58,089 nt of DNA from Pseudonocardia broussonetiae (GCF_013155125.1 NZ_CP053565.1:1-58089), one strand, 5' to 3'; counted from the first letter of the stretch, positions 19,533-27,965 are shown. The notes: generated by a model not told the origin, from the sequence alone. Program-made: numbers and translations.

Positions 19533-21008
19533 TCAGTGGGTCGGCCCGGTGGCGGGCGGGGTGGGTGCGGGCGGTGCGGGTGCGGCTGGGGCGGGTAGGT
19601 AGCGGTGCAGCAGGTTCGGTGGCAGCCGGCGCAGCTCCTCGGGAGGGAAGATCCGCAGCAGCGACCAGAACGCGTCCAGGGTCGCGGTGATGCTGCGCCG
19701 GTCGGTGCCCTGCCCGACGATCTCCTTCTCGAAGCGCCTGGAGAACTCCAGGTAGCGGCGGTCCTCGGCGGACAGCGCCGCCTCCCCGACCACCGACAGC
19801 AGGCGGCGGACCTCCAGGCCGCGGGCGTGACAGGCATAGACCTGGTCGGCGACCGGGCGGTGGTCCTCGCGGGTGCGCCCGGCGCCGATCCCCGAGCCCA
19901 TCAGCCGCGACAGCGAGGGCAGCACGTCGATCGGTGGGGAGACGCCCTGGCGGTCCAGTGCGCGGGACAGCACGATCTGGCCCTCGGTGATGTATCCGGT
20001 CAGGTCCGGGACCGGGTGGCTGATGTCGTCATCAGGCATCGACAGGATGGGGATCTGGGTCAGCGACCCGGGCCGGCCGCGGACCCGCCCGGCGCGCTCG
20101 TAGATGGTGGACAGGTCGGTGTAGGTGTAGCCCGGGTAGCCGCGCCGGCCGGGCAGCTCCTCGCGGGCCGCGGAGATCTCGCGCAGCGCCTCGCAGTAGC
20201 TGGTCATGTCGGTGAGCACGACCAGCACGTGCATGCCGTGGGTAAACGCGAGGTGCTCGGCGATGGTCAGCGCGACCCGTGGGGTGAGGATCCGCTCCGG
20301 GGTGGGGTCCTGCGCCAGGTTGAGCAGCAGCACCGACCGCTCCAGTGCCCCACCCGCGCGGAGCTGTTCGGTGAAGTAGTCCGCGGTGCGCCGCGTCACA
20401 CCCATCGCGGCGAACACCACGGCGAAGCCGTCGTCCTCGCCGGGCACCCGGGCCTGCACCGCGATGCGGGCGGCGAGGTCGTCGGCGGGCAGGCCGTAGC
20501 CGGAGAAGATGGGCAGCTTCTGGCCGCGGACCAGGGTGAGCAGCCCGTCGATGGCCGACACCCCGGTCTCGATCATCTGGTCGGGGTGGTCGCGCCGCAC
20601 CGGGTTGAGCGGCAGCCCGGCGACGTCGACCCAGTCCTCGGCCAGCGGCTCCGGGCCGTCGTCGCGGGGGCGTCCGGCCCCGTCGAGGACCCGGCCGAGG
20701 TAGTCCAGGCCGACCCCGGTGCGCGCCGGACGCCCACGCGAGGTCACCGTGGTGCCCGACAGCCCGATCCCGGCGGTCCCGCCGAGCACCTGCACCACGG
20801 CGTAGGAGTTGTCGAGGGCGAGCACCTGACCGCGACGCGCGACGCCGTCGGTGGTGTACAGGTCGACCAGCTCGCCGTAGGCCAGGTCGTCGGCGTCGTC
20901 GAGGACGACCAGCGGACCGGCGACGCTGGTGACCGCGTCGTGCTCAACGGTGAGCAGCCGATCCGGGCCGGCCGCCGAGACGGTGGGGGAGGGAGTGGAG
21001 CGGGTCAC
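19533..21008 (-). CDS. V-type ATP synthase subunit B
   Basis: The 491-residue regulatory subunit of a V1/A1 rotary ATPase carries the beta-barrel N-domain (TSVAGPLVVLDDADDLAYGE). A non-catalytic nucleotide fold follows, with FSGYGLPADDLAARIAVQ where the Walker A would be, as expected for B subunits. VVLTDMTSYCEALREIS, ERAGRVRGRPGSLTQIPIL and DLTGYITEGQIVLSRAL are family blocks. The start overlaps the stop of subunit A by 4 bp. In complete operons subunit D would follow; here a P-type ATPase does. Length and motifs look intact apart from a proline-rich tail. Confidence 0.93.
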   Translation of the reverse strand: MTRSTPSPTVSAAGPDRLLTVEHDAVTSVAGPLVVLDDADDLAYGELVDLYTTDGVARRGQVLALDNSYAVVQVLGGTAGIGLSGTTVTSRGRPARTGVGLDYLGRVLDGAGRPRDDGPEPLAEDWVDVAGLPLNPVRRDHPDQMIETGVSAIDGLLTLVRGQKLPIFSGYGLPADDLAARIAVQARVPGEDDGFAVVFAAMGVTRRTADYFTEQLRAGGALERSVLLLNLAQDPTPERILTPRVALTIAEHLAFTHGMHVLVVLTDMTSYCEALREISAAREELPGRRGYPGYTYTDLSTIYERAGRVRGRPGSLTQIPILSMPDDDISHPVPDLTGYITEGQIVLSRALDRQGVSPPIDVLPSLSRLMGSGIGAGRTREDHRPVADQVYACHARGLEVRRLLSVVGEAALSAEDRRYLEFSRRFEKEIVGQGTDRRSITATLDAFWSLLRIFPPEELRRLPPNLLHRYLPAPAAPAPPAPTPPATGPTH

Positions 21009-22894
21009 GGGAGGTCCTCCGGGTCGGCCGGCGTGTCCGCCGGGCTGCTACTGGTCGCGTCGGGGCCGGCTGGGTCGGGGTCGGCCGTGTCGGGGTCGAG
21101 GGCGGTGAACGCCTGGCGCAGGCGCCGGTCCAGCGCCTCGGCGCGCTGCGCGGTCTCCTCGGGCGGCCAGCGCTTGGCGGCGGCGAGCTCCCCCAGGACC
21201 GGTGCGGTCACCACCGCCGCCACGGCTGTGCCGCGTCGCTGCGCGTCGACCATGGCCAGGTGGGCGGTGCGCAGCAGGCGCACGATCGCGATCGACTTCT
21301 CCGGGGGGCAGGCCGCGTCGACGGGGTCGAAGGAGGACTGCTGCAGGAAGTCCTCGCGCAGCATCCGCCCGGTGCGCAGGGCCAGGCGCTGCTCGGGGGC
21401 CAGGGACTCCTCGCCGAGTAGCTGCACGATCTCGGTGAGCGTGGTCTCCTCTTGCAGCCGCTCGAGCGCCCACGCCCGTAGCTCGCCCCATTCGGGGTCG
21501 ATGTGGTGGGCGAACCAGTCGGTGACCGGGTACTGGGAGTAGCTGCGGTTCCAGTTCACCGCCGGGTAGTGGCGGCTGCGCGCCAACGACGTGTCCAGGG
21601 CCCAGAACGTGCCGGCCAGGCGCAGGCTGTTCTGCGTGATCGGCTCGGAGAAGTCCCCGCCGGCCGGGGACACCGCACCCACCAGCGTGACCGACCCCTG
21701 CAGCGGCGCGTCCCCGCCGCCCGTGCCCCCGCCGCCCAGGCATTCGACCCGCCCCGCACGCTCGTAGAACGCGGCCAGCCGCGCGGCGAGGTAGGCGGGG
21801 TAGCCGTCCTCGGCCGGGATTTCCTCCAGCCGGGTGGACACCTCGCGCAGCGCCTCGCCCCACCGGCTGGTGCTGTCGGCCATCAGCGCGACGTCGTAGC
21901 CCTGGTCGCGGAAGTACTCGGCGATGGTGATCCCGACGTAGATGCTCGCCTCCCGCGCGGCGACGGGCATGTTGCTGGTGTTGGCCACCAGTACCGTGCG
22001 CTCCATCAGCGGGGCGCCGGTGCGCGGGTCGTCCAGCTCGGGGAACTCCTCGAGGACCTCGGTGATCTCGTTGCCCCGCTCACCGCAGCCGACGTAGACC
22101 ACGACGTCGGCGGCGGAGTGCTTGGCCAATGCCTGCTCGGTGACGGTCTTCCCAGTGCCGAACCCGCCCGGGATCACCGCCGCGCCCCCGACGGCCACGG
22201 GGAACAGCACGTCCAGGACGCGCTGCCCGGTCAGCAGCGGGCGGTCCAGTCGCAGCCGGCGGGCGACGGGCCGGGGGTCGCGCACCGGCCAGCGGGAGGC
22301 CATGGTGACCGCCTCGCCGTCGACCTCGACCACTGGGTCGTGCACGGTCGCGGGCCCGGCGCGGACCGCGGTGACGGTGCCGCCGGTCCGGTCGGGGGGC
22401 AGCAGGACGCGGTGCTCGACGGCCGCGCCTTCGGCGACCGTGCCCAGCACGGTGCCCGGTCCTACCTCGTCGCCCACCGCCACGGCGGGTCGGAAGTCCC
22501 ATTCGCGGTCGGGGTCCAGGGTGGGCGGGTCGGTGCCGCGCGGGATGAACGGGCCGCCGGCGAGGTCGGCGATCGCGCCCAGCGGGCGGCCGGTGCCGTC
22601 GACGATGCCACCCAGCAGCCCGGGCCCGAGCTGCACGCGCAGCGCCCCGCCGGTGCTCACGACCGGGTCACCGATCCGCAGCCCGGAGGTGTCCTCGAAC
22701 ACCTGCGCGGTGACGGTCGGGCCGTCGAGGCGCACGACCTCGGCGGTGAGCCGGTCGTGGCCCACGCGCAGCACGTCGAACAGCCGCACGCCGGGCAGGT
22801 CCTGGGCGGTGACCACCGGCCCGGACACGCTCACGACCCGACCGGGCGGCGCGGGCGCCGGCGGAGCGCGGTGCGGGAGGGGGGTGACGGTCAT
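21005..22894 (-). CDS. V-type ATP synthase subunit A (catalytic)
   Basis: The 629-residue catalytic subunit starts at ATG 22894, overlapping the stop of subunit F. It shows the barrel (VVSVSGPVVTAQDLPGVRLF), the A-subunit insertion (PAVAVGDEVGPGTVLGTVAE), Walker A as GGFGTGKT near residue 240 (GAFGCGKT in many relatives), GCGERGNEITEVLEEFP and MADSTSRWGEALREVSTRLE. NRSYSQYPVTDWFAHHIDPE is typical near the C-terminal domain. It hydrolyses or makes ATP at the interface with subunit B. The longer frame upstream is a shadow of subunit F and its neighbour. Confidence 0.95.
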   Translation of the reverse strand: MTVTPLPHRAPPAPAPPGRVVSVSGPVVTAQDLPGVRLFDVLRVGHDRLTAEVVRLDGPTVTAQVFEDTSGLRIGDPVVSTGGALRVQLGPGLLGGIVDGTGRPLGAIADLAGGPFIPRGTDPPTLDPDREWDFRPAVAVGDEVGPGTVLGTVAEGAAVEHRVLLPPDRTGGTVTAVRAGPATVHDPVVEVDGEAVTMASRWPVRDPRPVARRLRLDRPLLTGQRVLDVLFPVAVGGAAVIPGGFGTGKTVTEQALAKHSAADVVVYVGCGERGNEITEVLEEFPELDDPRTGAPLMERTVLVANTSNMPVAAREASIYVGITIAEYFRDQGYDVALMADSTSRWGEALREVSTRLEEIPAEDGYPAYLAARLAAFYERAGRVECLGGGGTGGGDAPLQGSVTLVGAVSPAGGDFSEPITQNSLRLAGTFWALDTSLARSRHYPAVNWNRSYSQYPVTDWFAHHIDPEWGELRAWALERLQEETTLTEIVQLLGEESLAPEQRLALRTGRMLREDFLQQSSFDPVDAACPPEKSIAIVRLLRTAHLAMVDAQRRGTAVAAVVTAPVLGELAAAKRWPPEETAQRAEALDRRLRQAFTALDPDTADPDPAGPDATSSSPADTPADPEDLP

Positions 22895-23277
22895 GACGGT
22901 CCTCCTGGTCCGAAGGTGATCTCGTAGCCGACCGAGCGGGCCAGCAGTTCGCGTACGGCGTGCCGGCGGCCCTCGCCGGCCGGGCCGCTGTCGTCGGGCA
23001 GGGCGATGACCAGCGGCACCGAACGCCGTTCCCAGGCGGCGCGGACGGTGGGGGGCACCTGTTGCCACAGCTGCGGGTGGACCGCGACCACCCCGGGGCG
23101 CCCGGTGTCGAGCTCGGCGGCGACTAGGCGCTCCACCTCGGCGCCGTCGCCAGCTTCGGCGACGCGGGTGCCGGCCAGCGCGAACGCGGGCGCCAGCAGC
23201 TCGGGCACCACCACCAGCAGGTCCCCGGCGAGCGGGGTCGAGCGGGTGGTCGCAGCGGTGTCGCGGCGGTCGTTCAT
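22891..23277 (-). CDS. V-type ATP synthase subunit F
   Basis: The 128-residue product lies directly before subunit A with a 4-bp overlap, the normal place of subunit F. It has the expected small alpha/beta fold: LAPAFALAGTRVAEAG, then GRPGVVAVHPQLWQQVPP and VPLVIALPDDSGP, ending in a family-like AVRELLARSVGYEI. Subunit F sits on the central shaft and modulates activity. The start is ATG 23277. Confidence 0.8.
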   Translation of the reverse strand: MNDRRDTAATTRSTPLAGDLLVVVPELLAPAFALAGTRVAEAGDGAEVERLVAAELDTGRPGVVAVHPQLWQQVPPTVRAAWERRSVPLVIALPDDSGPAGEGRRHAVRELLARSVGYEITFGPGGPS

Positions 23278-23627
23278 GTCGCCACCCGATCGCGAGCGGT
23301 CGCAGCCGCGCGCAGCCGTCGGGCCTCGGCGTCGACCTCGGCGAGGTAGGCGACGGGCACCCGCGCCGAGAGGGGCTCGGTGCGCCACGACACGTGGCGG
23401 GCCGCGGCGTCGGCGGCGGACTCACACGCCCGGGCCAGCGACTCGACCCCGTCCGGGGCCGCCCGCTCCAGCGCGTGCCGCCACGACCGTGGGGCGGCGG
23501 CGGCGACATCCGCGCCCGCGGCGATCGCGATGGCCCGGGCGAAGCGTTGCTGGGCGCGAAGCGGGTCCGAGGTCGGCATGGCAACAGGTTCCGGTACCGG
23601 GGGGCTGGTCGCACGCTCGGACGTCAC
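23274..23627 (-). CDS. Small protein ahead of V-ATPase subunit F, possibly a truncated subunit C
   Basis: The frame opens at GTG 23627, just 5 bp after the integrase stop, or at ATG 23579, and gives 117 or 101 residues. It is rich in Ala and Arg. The C-terminal sequence VAYLAEVDAEARRLRAAATA resembles the end of AC39/subunit C proteins (L-x-AYL-x(4)-E-x-R-x-LR), and subunit C normally precedes F. If so, roughly the first two thirds of that gene are missing, replaced by the integrase gene. Alternatively it is an unrelated small protein. Its stop overlaps the start of subunit F. Confidence 0.5.
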   Translation of the reverse strand: MTSERATSPPVPEPVAMPTSDPLRAQQRFARAIAIAAGADVAAAAPRSWRHALERAAPDGVESLARACESAADAAARHVSWRTEPLSARVPVAYLAEVDAEARRLRAAATARDRVAT

Positions 23628-23632
23628 GGTCG

Positions 23633-24688
23633 TTAGCTGAGGTAGGCGGCCACCGCGTAGGCGGCGGAACGGTCGAGGCTGTCGCGGGAGTGGTCGTAGC
23701 GACGGGTGGTGCGGGCGTCGCGGTGCCGGGCGTAGTCCTGCACATCGCGCAGCGGCACCCCGGCGTCCAGGGCCATGGTGATGCCGGTGTGGCGCAGCGA
23801 GTGCGCCGAGAGCCGGTCCCACTCGCCGATCCCGGCCGCGGCGGCCAGTCGGCGGACCAGCTCCCACAGCTGGGACGGGCGCATCCGACCGCCGGAGGTG
23901 GTGGCCAGCAGCGGCCCACCCATCCCACGCCACCCCGCCGCACCGGCGCCGGCAGCAGCGGCCCGGTCGTCGAGGTAGGCGTGCAACGCGGTGAGGGTGC
24001 CCGGGGTGATCGCGACCTTCGCCCGCCGGTTGCCCTTGCCCAGCACGGTCAGCACCTGATGGCCGCGATCGGTGCCGAGATCGGCGATGTCCGCACCGAG
24101 AGCCTCGTCGACGCGCAGCGCGTTGTGCAGCAGCAACCGGATCACCGCCGCGGAGCGCAACCGCGACCGGCCGGTGTCGGCGTCCGCCGCGGCGATCAAC
24201 GCCCGGCCCTGCTCCCGCGACAAACCCACCGTCGCGGTGTAATCCGGATCCACCCGCGGCCGCGCCACCCCGGCCGCCGGATCGCTGTTGGCGAGATCGT
24301 GGGACAGGCAGTAGCGGTAGAACGATCCGATCCCCGACAACCGCCGGCGCACCGACGCGTCCCCGGCGCCGGCGTGCTGCTGGGCGCGCACCCACAGATC
24401 CACATGCACCCGGGCCGCGTCGAGCAGCTCGATGCCGCGCTCGGCCAGCCACGCCCGCCACCCGAGCAGGTCCCCGGCATACGAGCGGCGGGTGCGGGCC
24501 GAGCGCAGGCTGGCCAACCACGCCGCCGCCAGCAGCCGGTCCCGGTCGTCCAACCCGGCCAGCGCGGGGAGCTCGGCCACGACGTGCGCGACGAGCTCGC
24601 CGGCCATCCTGACGCCCGGCGCCCGGGTGGACGCGTACCCGTCCACGACCGCCGGGGGAGAGGGGAGTGGGAGCGCGAGGTCGGTCAC
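23633..24688 (-). CDS. Tyrosine recombinase (XerC/D- or integrase-like)
   Basis: The 351-residue protein has an N-terminal SAM-like core-binding domain (AAAWLASLRSARTRRSYAGD, GWRAWLAERGIEL) and the C-terminal catalytic domain. Catalytic residues visible are R in LLHNALRVDEALG, K in VLGKGNRRAKV, H-x-x-R in LSAHSLRHTGI, a late H in YARHRDARTTRRYDHSR, and Y in RRYDHS. A perfect 12-8-12 palindromic site lies 28 bp upstream of its start. It may resolve plasmid multimers, as Cre does at loxP, or act as an integrase. The downstream gene begins 5 bp after its stop on the same strand. Confidence 0.92.
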   Translation of the reverse strand: MTDLALPLPSPPAVVDGYASTRAPGVRMAGELVAHVVAELPALAGLDDRDRLLAAAWLASLRSARTRRSYAGDLLGWRAWLAERGIELLDAARVHVDLWVRAQQHAGAGDASVRRRLSGIGSFYRYCLSHDLANSDPAAGVARPRVDPDYTATVGLSREQGRALIAAADADTGRSRLRSAAVIRLLLHNALRVDEALGADIADLGTDRGHQVLTVLGKGNRRAKVAITPGTLTALHAYLDDRAAAAGAGAAGWRGMGGPLLATTSGGRMRPSQLWELVRRLAAAAGIGEWDRLSAHSLRHTGITMALDAGVPLRDVQDYARHRDARTTRRYDHSRDSLDRSAAYAVAAYLS

Positions 24689-24715
24689 GAGCCGACGGTA
24701 GCGGCGGGCACCGAC

Positions 24716-24747
24716 AACCTGGTGATATAGCGGGTTATCACCAGGTT
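24716..24747. repeat. loxP-like inverted repeat upstream of the recombinase gene
   Basis: AACCTGGTGATA (24716-24727) and TATCACCAGGTT (24736-24747) are perfect inverted 12-bp arms around the asymmetric 8-bp spacer TAGCGGGT. This is the architecture of a tyrosine-recombinase core site (arms of 11-13 bp, spacer of 6-8 bp). It is AT-richer than its surroundings and only 28 bp from the recombinase start, so it could also be an autoregulatory operator. Confidence 0.7.
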
Positions 24748-24833
24748 TGCCGAGGGCCTGCTGAGCCGCCGGGTGACGGGGGAAGGTTCCCTTCGTCGTA
24801 CCGGCGGCTCAACGGCGATCTCTGGGCTGCGGG

Positions 24834-25064
24834 TCAGCCCTTCGAGCTCTTGGGGTCGCGGCTGCGGGGGTAGGTGTTGCGCTCGCCGATCCGGCCGTCC
24901 TGGTTGTGGATGACGTGCTCGACCCCGCGGTCGATCGCCATCTCGCGGCCTGTTGCCTGGGCCTCGGCCTTGGTCGGTGCGCTGTTGGATGCGCGCTCGT
25001 TGCCCTCGGCCTTGTTCACCCAGCGGTCGCCCTGCTTGCTGGTGTGGATGTCGCCCTCAGCCAT
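24834..25064 (-). CDS. DUF2188 family protein
   Basis: The 76-residue product begins at ATG 25064 behind AAAGGAACC. It has the DUF2188 pattern: VNKAEGNERASNSAPTKAEA, a central ATGREMAIDRGVEHVIHNQD, and IGERNTYPRSRDP at the end. The function is unknown; the family is widespread in bacteria as small soluble proteins. It stands between the recombinase and a small basic protein on the same strand. Confidence 0.85.
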   Translation of the reverse strand: MAEGDIHTSKQGDRWVNKAEGNERASNSAPTKAEAQATGREMAIDRGVEHVIHNQDGRIGERNTYPRSRDPKSSKG

Positions 25065-25132
25065 GGTGGTTCCTTTCATGGTGCTCGAGTGGCGGCCGCC
25101 GGGGGACGACCGCTCCGGGTGAATCGTCTGGG

Positions 25133-25351
25133 TCAGCCGTTCTCGGTGACCGTGGTGCGCGGGTGGCGGGCCGCGGTGGCCGCCGCGACGTAGCGGCCGG
25201 TGATCGCGCTGCGGTGCGCGGTGCCGGTCGCCCGGCTGGCACCGGCAGCGTGGGTCACGGTGGTGCGCGGGTGGCGGGCTGCGGTGGCGGCGGTGACGTA
25301 GCGGCCGGAGATCGCGCTGCGCGCGGATCCGGAGCGGGAGGAGCGGGACAT
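25133..25351 (-). CDS. Small basic protein with an internally duplicated motif
   Basis: The 72 residues contain two near-identical copies of a 22-residue unit: SAISGRYVTAATAARHPRTT and SAITGRYVAAATAARHPRTT. A single copy is typical of very small actinomycete and actinophage proteins sometimes mislabelled as multidrug transporters. The start at ATG 25351 gives MSRSSRSGSARSAISG. The function is unknown. The duplication is visible at DNA level as well, so it is recent. Confidence 0.6.
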   Translation of the reverse strand: MSRSSRSGSARSAISGRYVTAATAARHPRTTVTHAAGASRATGTAHRSAITGRYVAAATAARHPRTTVTENG

Positions 25352-25435
25352 GGGGGCACCTTTTCTTGGTGTTCGTGTCGCGCAGTCCCGGGTTGAGATT
25401 GCGTCGACACCGAAGGTGTAGTGCCGAAGTACGGA

Positions 25436-25657
25436 TCACCCCCCAAGATGTTGCGGTCGGATCGCGGTGGGGCGGCGGGCGGCGCGCTCGACGATGCGCT
25501 GGGCGACTGCGACATCGACGCGTGCGCGGGCCCGTCGAGCATCACGGGCGCCCAGCGAGGACCGGGCGATGAGCGCGGACATCGACGGCGTCGGGGCCCC
25601 GGCCGGCGGGGGGTTCGGCGGTGGCGTCGTCGGGGGTGGCATGCGGCGGTGGGTCAT
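25436..25657 (-). CDS. Small hypothetical protein coupled to the sigma-like gene
   Basis: The 73-residue product has a proline-rich N-terminus and then a helical stretch MSALIARSSLGARDARRARA, RVDVAVAQRIVERAARRP. Its ATG overlaps the stop of the preceding sigma-like gene (25654-25657), which supports translation. No family is recognised. Confidence 0.45.
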   Translation of the reverse strand: MTHRRMPPPTTPPPNPPPAGAPTPSMSALIARSSLGARDARRARARVDVAVAQRIVERAARRPTAIRPQHLGG

Positions 25658-26469
25658 GCGATTCCCAGCTTCCTGATCCGGTCGCGGTTGTTGGCGAGCA
25701 TCCGCTCGATCGCCTTTTCCGACACACCGAGGTCAACGGCGATCTCGGCCTGGGTGTGGTCGGTGGCGATCAGTTCCAGTACACGGTGGACGCGTGGGTC
25801 GCGCACAGCGCGGGTTCCGCGGCGGATGTAGCCCCGTGCCACCGCCTTCCACTCGGGGCTGTCGATCGTCGCGGTCGGAGTGTTCATGCGCGGATCCGCG
25901 GCCGTGGGGTCGATCAATCGCGCGCCGCCGGTCTCCTTCTCCAGCCAGGATCGGTAGATGTTGGCAAATCGGATCTTGCACTGGCCGATGAAGTACGTCG
26001 TGAGGCTGGCGCCCTTGCGCGGATCCCACTTGCCGCGCAGCAGGACGTCGTGGTGGAACCGGTGCAGCGCGATCGCGACGGTCTCCCCGGCAAGCTCGTC
26101 CTGGGCGTCGTGGTCGAGAGCGCCCTCGCGCGGATGGGCGATCCCGAGTCGGGCGTCGTGCATCTTGGCGAAGATCTTCCCGCTGCGCAGCCAGCCAGTC
26201 ATCACGTCGAGGCCGTAGCGGGTCAGCTCGGTCTGAAACTCGTGGTACTCCGGTCCGGTGAACCCGATCAGGGCGAGGCGCAGATGCAGGTCGACGTCGG
26301 CGGCCAACCGCTCGATCTTCTCCCGCCGTGCGCGGGTCGCCTCATCCTCGTCGCCTTCGTGGTCGACGTCGGCATCGTCCCGGGCAGGTTGTAGTGGCTC
26401 ATCCGAGCGCCACGGATCGCGGCGGGACCGTTCGCCCAGCCAGGGCCGGGCGGCCCGTGCACGATCCAT
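25654..26469 (-). CDS. RNA polymerase sigma-70-like regulator
   Basis: The 271-residue product has a middle region with sigma-2-like features (LLRGKWDPRKGASLTTYFIG, then CKIRFANIYRSWLEKE). Its C-terminal helix-turn-helix resembles sigma region 4: HRVLELIATDHTQAEIAVDL, then GVSEKAIERMLANNRDRIRK. The N-terminal 70 residues are charged and disordered. It may be a plasmid-borne alternative sigma factor or a DNA-binding protein derived from one. ATG 26469 is preferred over 26562 because the extension is low-complexity. It overlaps the next small gene by 4 bp. Confidence 0.7.
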   Translation of the reverse strand: MDRARAARPWLGERSRRDPWRSDEPLQPARDDADVDHEGDEDEATRARREKIERLAADVDLHLRLALIGFTGPEYHEFQTELTRYGLDVMTGWLRSGKIFAKMHDARLGIAHPREGALDHDAQDELAGETVAIALHRFHHDVLLRGKWDPRKGASLTTYFIGQCKIRFANIYRSWLEKETGGARLIDPTAADPRMNTPTATIDSPEWKAVARGYIRRGTRAVRDPRVHRVLELIATDHTQAEIAVDLGVSEKAIERMLANNRDRIRKLGIA

Positions 26470-26648
26470 AACGGCTGTCTCCGGTCGGGTGCATTGACTG
26501 CCTACTCCGTACGGCAGTCGATGCTCCCTTCTAGTGCTGGCCGAGCCGCCACCCCCCAACAACTTCTGGTGACCTACGTCACTGCGCCGGTTGTCCGGGG
26601 CATGGCGACCTCTGCCCGCGGATCTGAAGCGGCGCCTGTTGCCAACCC

Positions 26649-26696
26649 GCCGCTATCCGCGAGGCCGATTACGCCGCTATCCGCGAGGCCGATTAC
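26649..26696. repeat. Two perfect tandem copies of a 24-bp unit
   Basis: GCCGCTATCCGCGAGGCC plus GATTAC occurs at 26649-26672 and again, without a gap, at 26673-26696. It lies in the 200-bp gap between a hypothetical gene and the sigma-like gene. Its role is unknown. Confidence 0.85.
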
Positions 26697-26767
26697 TCAG
26701 CCCCAGAGAGCACGAGCTGGCCATTGACAGTCGTCGGCTTTGAAGGTGCCGTCATTGGTGGTGGCGA

Positions 26768-27181
26768 TCAGGACGGTGGCGACGCCGATCCATCCGCCGG
26801 TTGCGCTGCGGACACCGTCACCAGCCCGCTGCCCATGTCGCCGCCCGCCGTCCCCGCGCCGCCAGCTTGCGGGCGCGCACCGTGGGCGGGCGAGGACGTC
26901 GGGCAGATCGTCGTCCTCGTGGGCTGGGCCGGGCCGGCGGCGCGGGCGAGGTCGGCGTCCCAGCGCGTCACGGTCGGGGCCCACTGCTCGCGGGCCCGGT
27001 CGGGGTCGACGCCGAGGGCCTCACCGATCAGGTCCCAGCCGACGCCGTTGGCGCGTTCGGCGACGATCGCCGCGGCGAGCACGTCGTCGACTAGGTGTAC
27101 TGATCGGAGACGTTGGTTGAGGTCGTGTGTCGACACGATCTGACTGATCCGTTCCTCACCGACCGCGGTTACCACCCCCAT
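26768..27181 (-). CDS. Hypothetical protein with HTH-like core
   Basis: From ATG 27181 the product has 137 residues. The first 75 look like a real domain: ISQIVSTHDLNQRLRSVHLV, then DDVLAAAIVAERANGVGWDL and GEALGVDPDRAREQWAP, which resembles a helix-turn-helix of small actinomycete proteins. The C-terminal part after about residue 80 is low-complexity and may be out of the original frame. It probably follows the gene at 27275-27547 in the same transcript. Confidence 0.45.
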   Translation of the reverse strand: MGVVTAVGEERISQIVSTHDLNQRLRSVHLVDDVLAAAIVAERANGVGWDLIGEALGVDPDRAREQWAPTVTRWDADLARAAGPAQPTRTTICPTSSPAHGARPQAGGAGTAGGDMGSGLVTVSAAQPADGSASPPS

Positions 27182-27274
27182 GCCGGCGTCGGATGGTTCA
27201 CCGACGCCCTCGGCTTCACCACCCCGCACCAACCCGGCAGCCCACGACTCTGACCACGCCGTCCCGCCCGCGCT

Positions 27275-27547
27275 TCACACCCAGCGCGGGTCGATCTGCA
27301 GCGCCACCGCCGCGGCCCGGTATGCCCTCTCCAGCTGCGGCGAGTGCGCCAGCCCGACCCGATGGCCGTGCTCGATGGTGAGCACCAGCTGCTGCAGGAC
27401 CTGCCCGGTCAGATCCGGCTCGAGGACGGCCACGGCCGCCGCGGCCTGGTCCACTGCGCCGATCACCGCCACCGCGCCGGGGGCAGCGCGAAGCGCGTCG
27501 AGCGCGACGGCGACCGCCTCAACAGCCGCACGCAGGTCATCCGGCAC
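27275..27547 (-). CDS. Small helical hypothetical protein
   Basis: The 90-residue product is almost entirely helical and Ala-rich: DDLRAAVEAVAVALDALRAA, then GQVLQQLVLTIEHGHRVGLA and QLERAYRAAAVALQIDPRWV. No family is recognised. Composition and codon positions look genuine. Confidence 0.55.
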   Translation of the reverse strand: MPDDLRAAVEAVAVALDALRAAPGAVAVIGAVDQAAAAVAVLEPDLTGQVLQQLVLTIEHGHRVGLAHSPQLERAYRAAAVALQIDPRWV

Positions 27548-27617
27548 ACACCAAGCATCTCACCGACGCCCGGAGCCGGTGGGGCCAATAACTTCGTCAC
27601 CCCGGCGCCCATTTACC

Positions 27618-27848
27618 TTGACAGAGCCAGACGACCACATCCAGCACCAGCTCGACGCGCTGCCCGCCGCGGCGCTGGCCGCGTTCGCCGAGCTCCGCGT
27701 GTTGCTGGAGGTCGACCCGTGGGCTGGCGGCCCGGCGAGCCCACTGCCTGCGAGTCGGTTAGTCGAGGTCACGGGGTGCGTTTGGATGCCGGCCGAGATG
27801 GCCGGTGCGCTCGATGGCGCACAGCAGCATCCAGGGCACGACAACTAG
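27618..27848 (+). pseudogene. N-terminal fragment of a toxin-like protein
   Basis: The frame opens at TTG 27618. Residues 1-35 (TEPDDHIQHQLDALPAAALA, then AFAELRVLLEVDPWAGGPAS) resemble the start of RelE-like toxins of actinomycetes. The remainder does not match and is probably frameshifted sequence. No antitoxin partner is adjacent. Confidence 0.35.
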
Positions 27849-27965
27849 GAGGACGTTGATCACCGCGAGGAGGGCCCACCGCGAGGGCGGCTGAGGTCTG
27901 CAGGCCGGTCTTCCGGGCCAGGGCGGGCGGCCGTTGCCGCCTCGGGCTTCCGCAGCCGCGCGCAT
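27759..27965 (-). CDS. Small single-span membrane protein
   Basis: The 68-residue product has one clear transmembrane helix, LLAVINVLLVVVPWMLLCAI, between a basic N-terminus and a polar tail ERTGHLGRHPNAPRD. It begins one base inside the stop of the upstream DUF1905-like gene, which suggests coupling. The function is unknown. Confidence 0.4.
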   Translation of the reverse strand: MRAAAEARGGNGRPPWPGRPACRPQPPSRWALLAVINVLLVVVPWMLLCAIERTGHLGRHPNAPRDLD

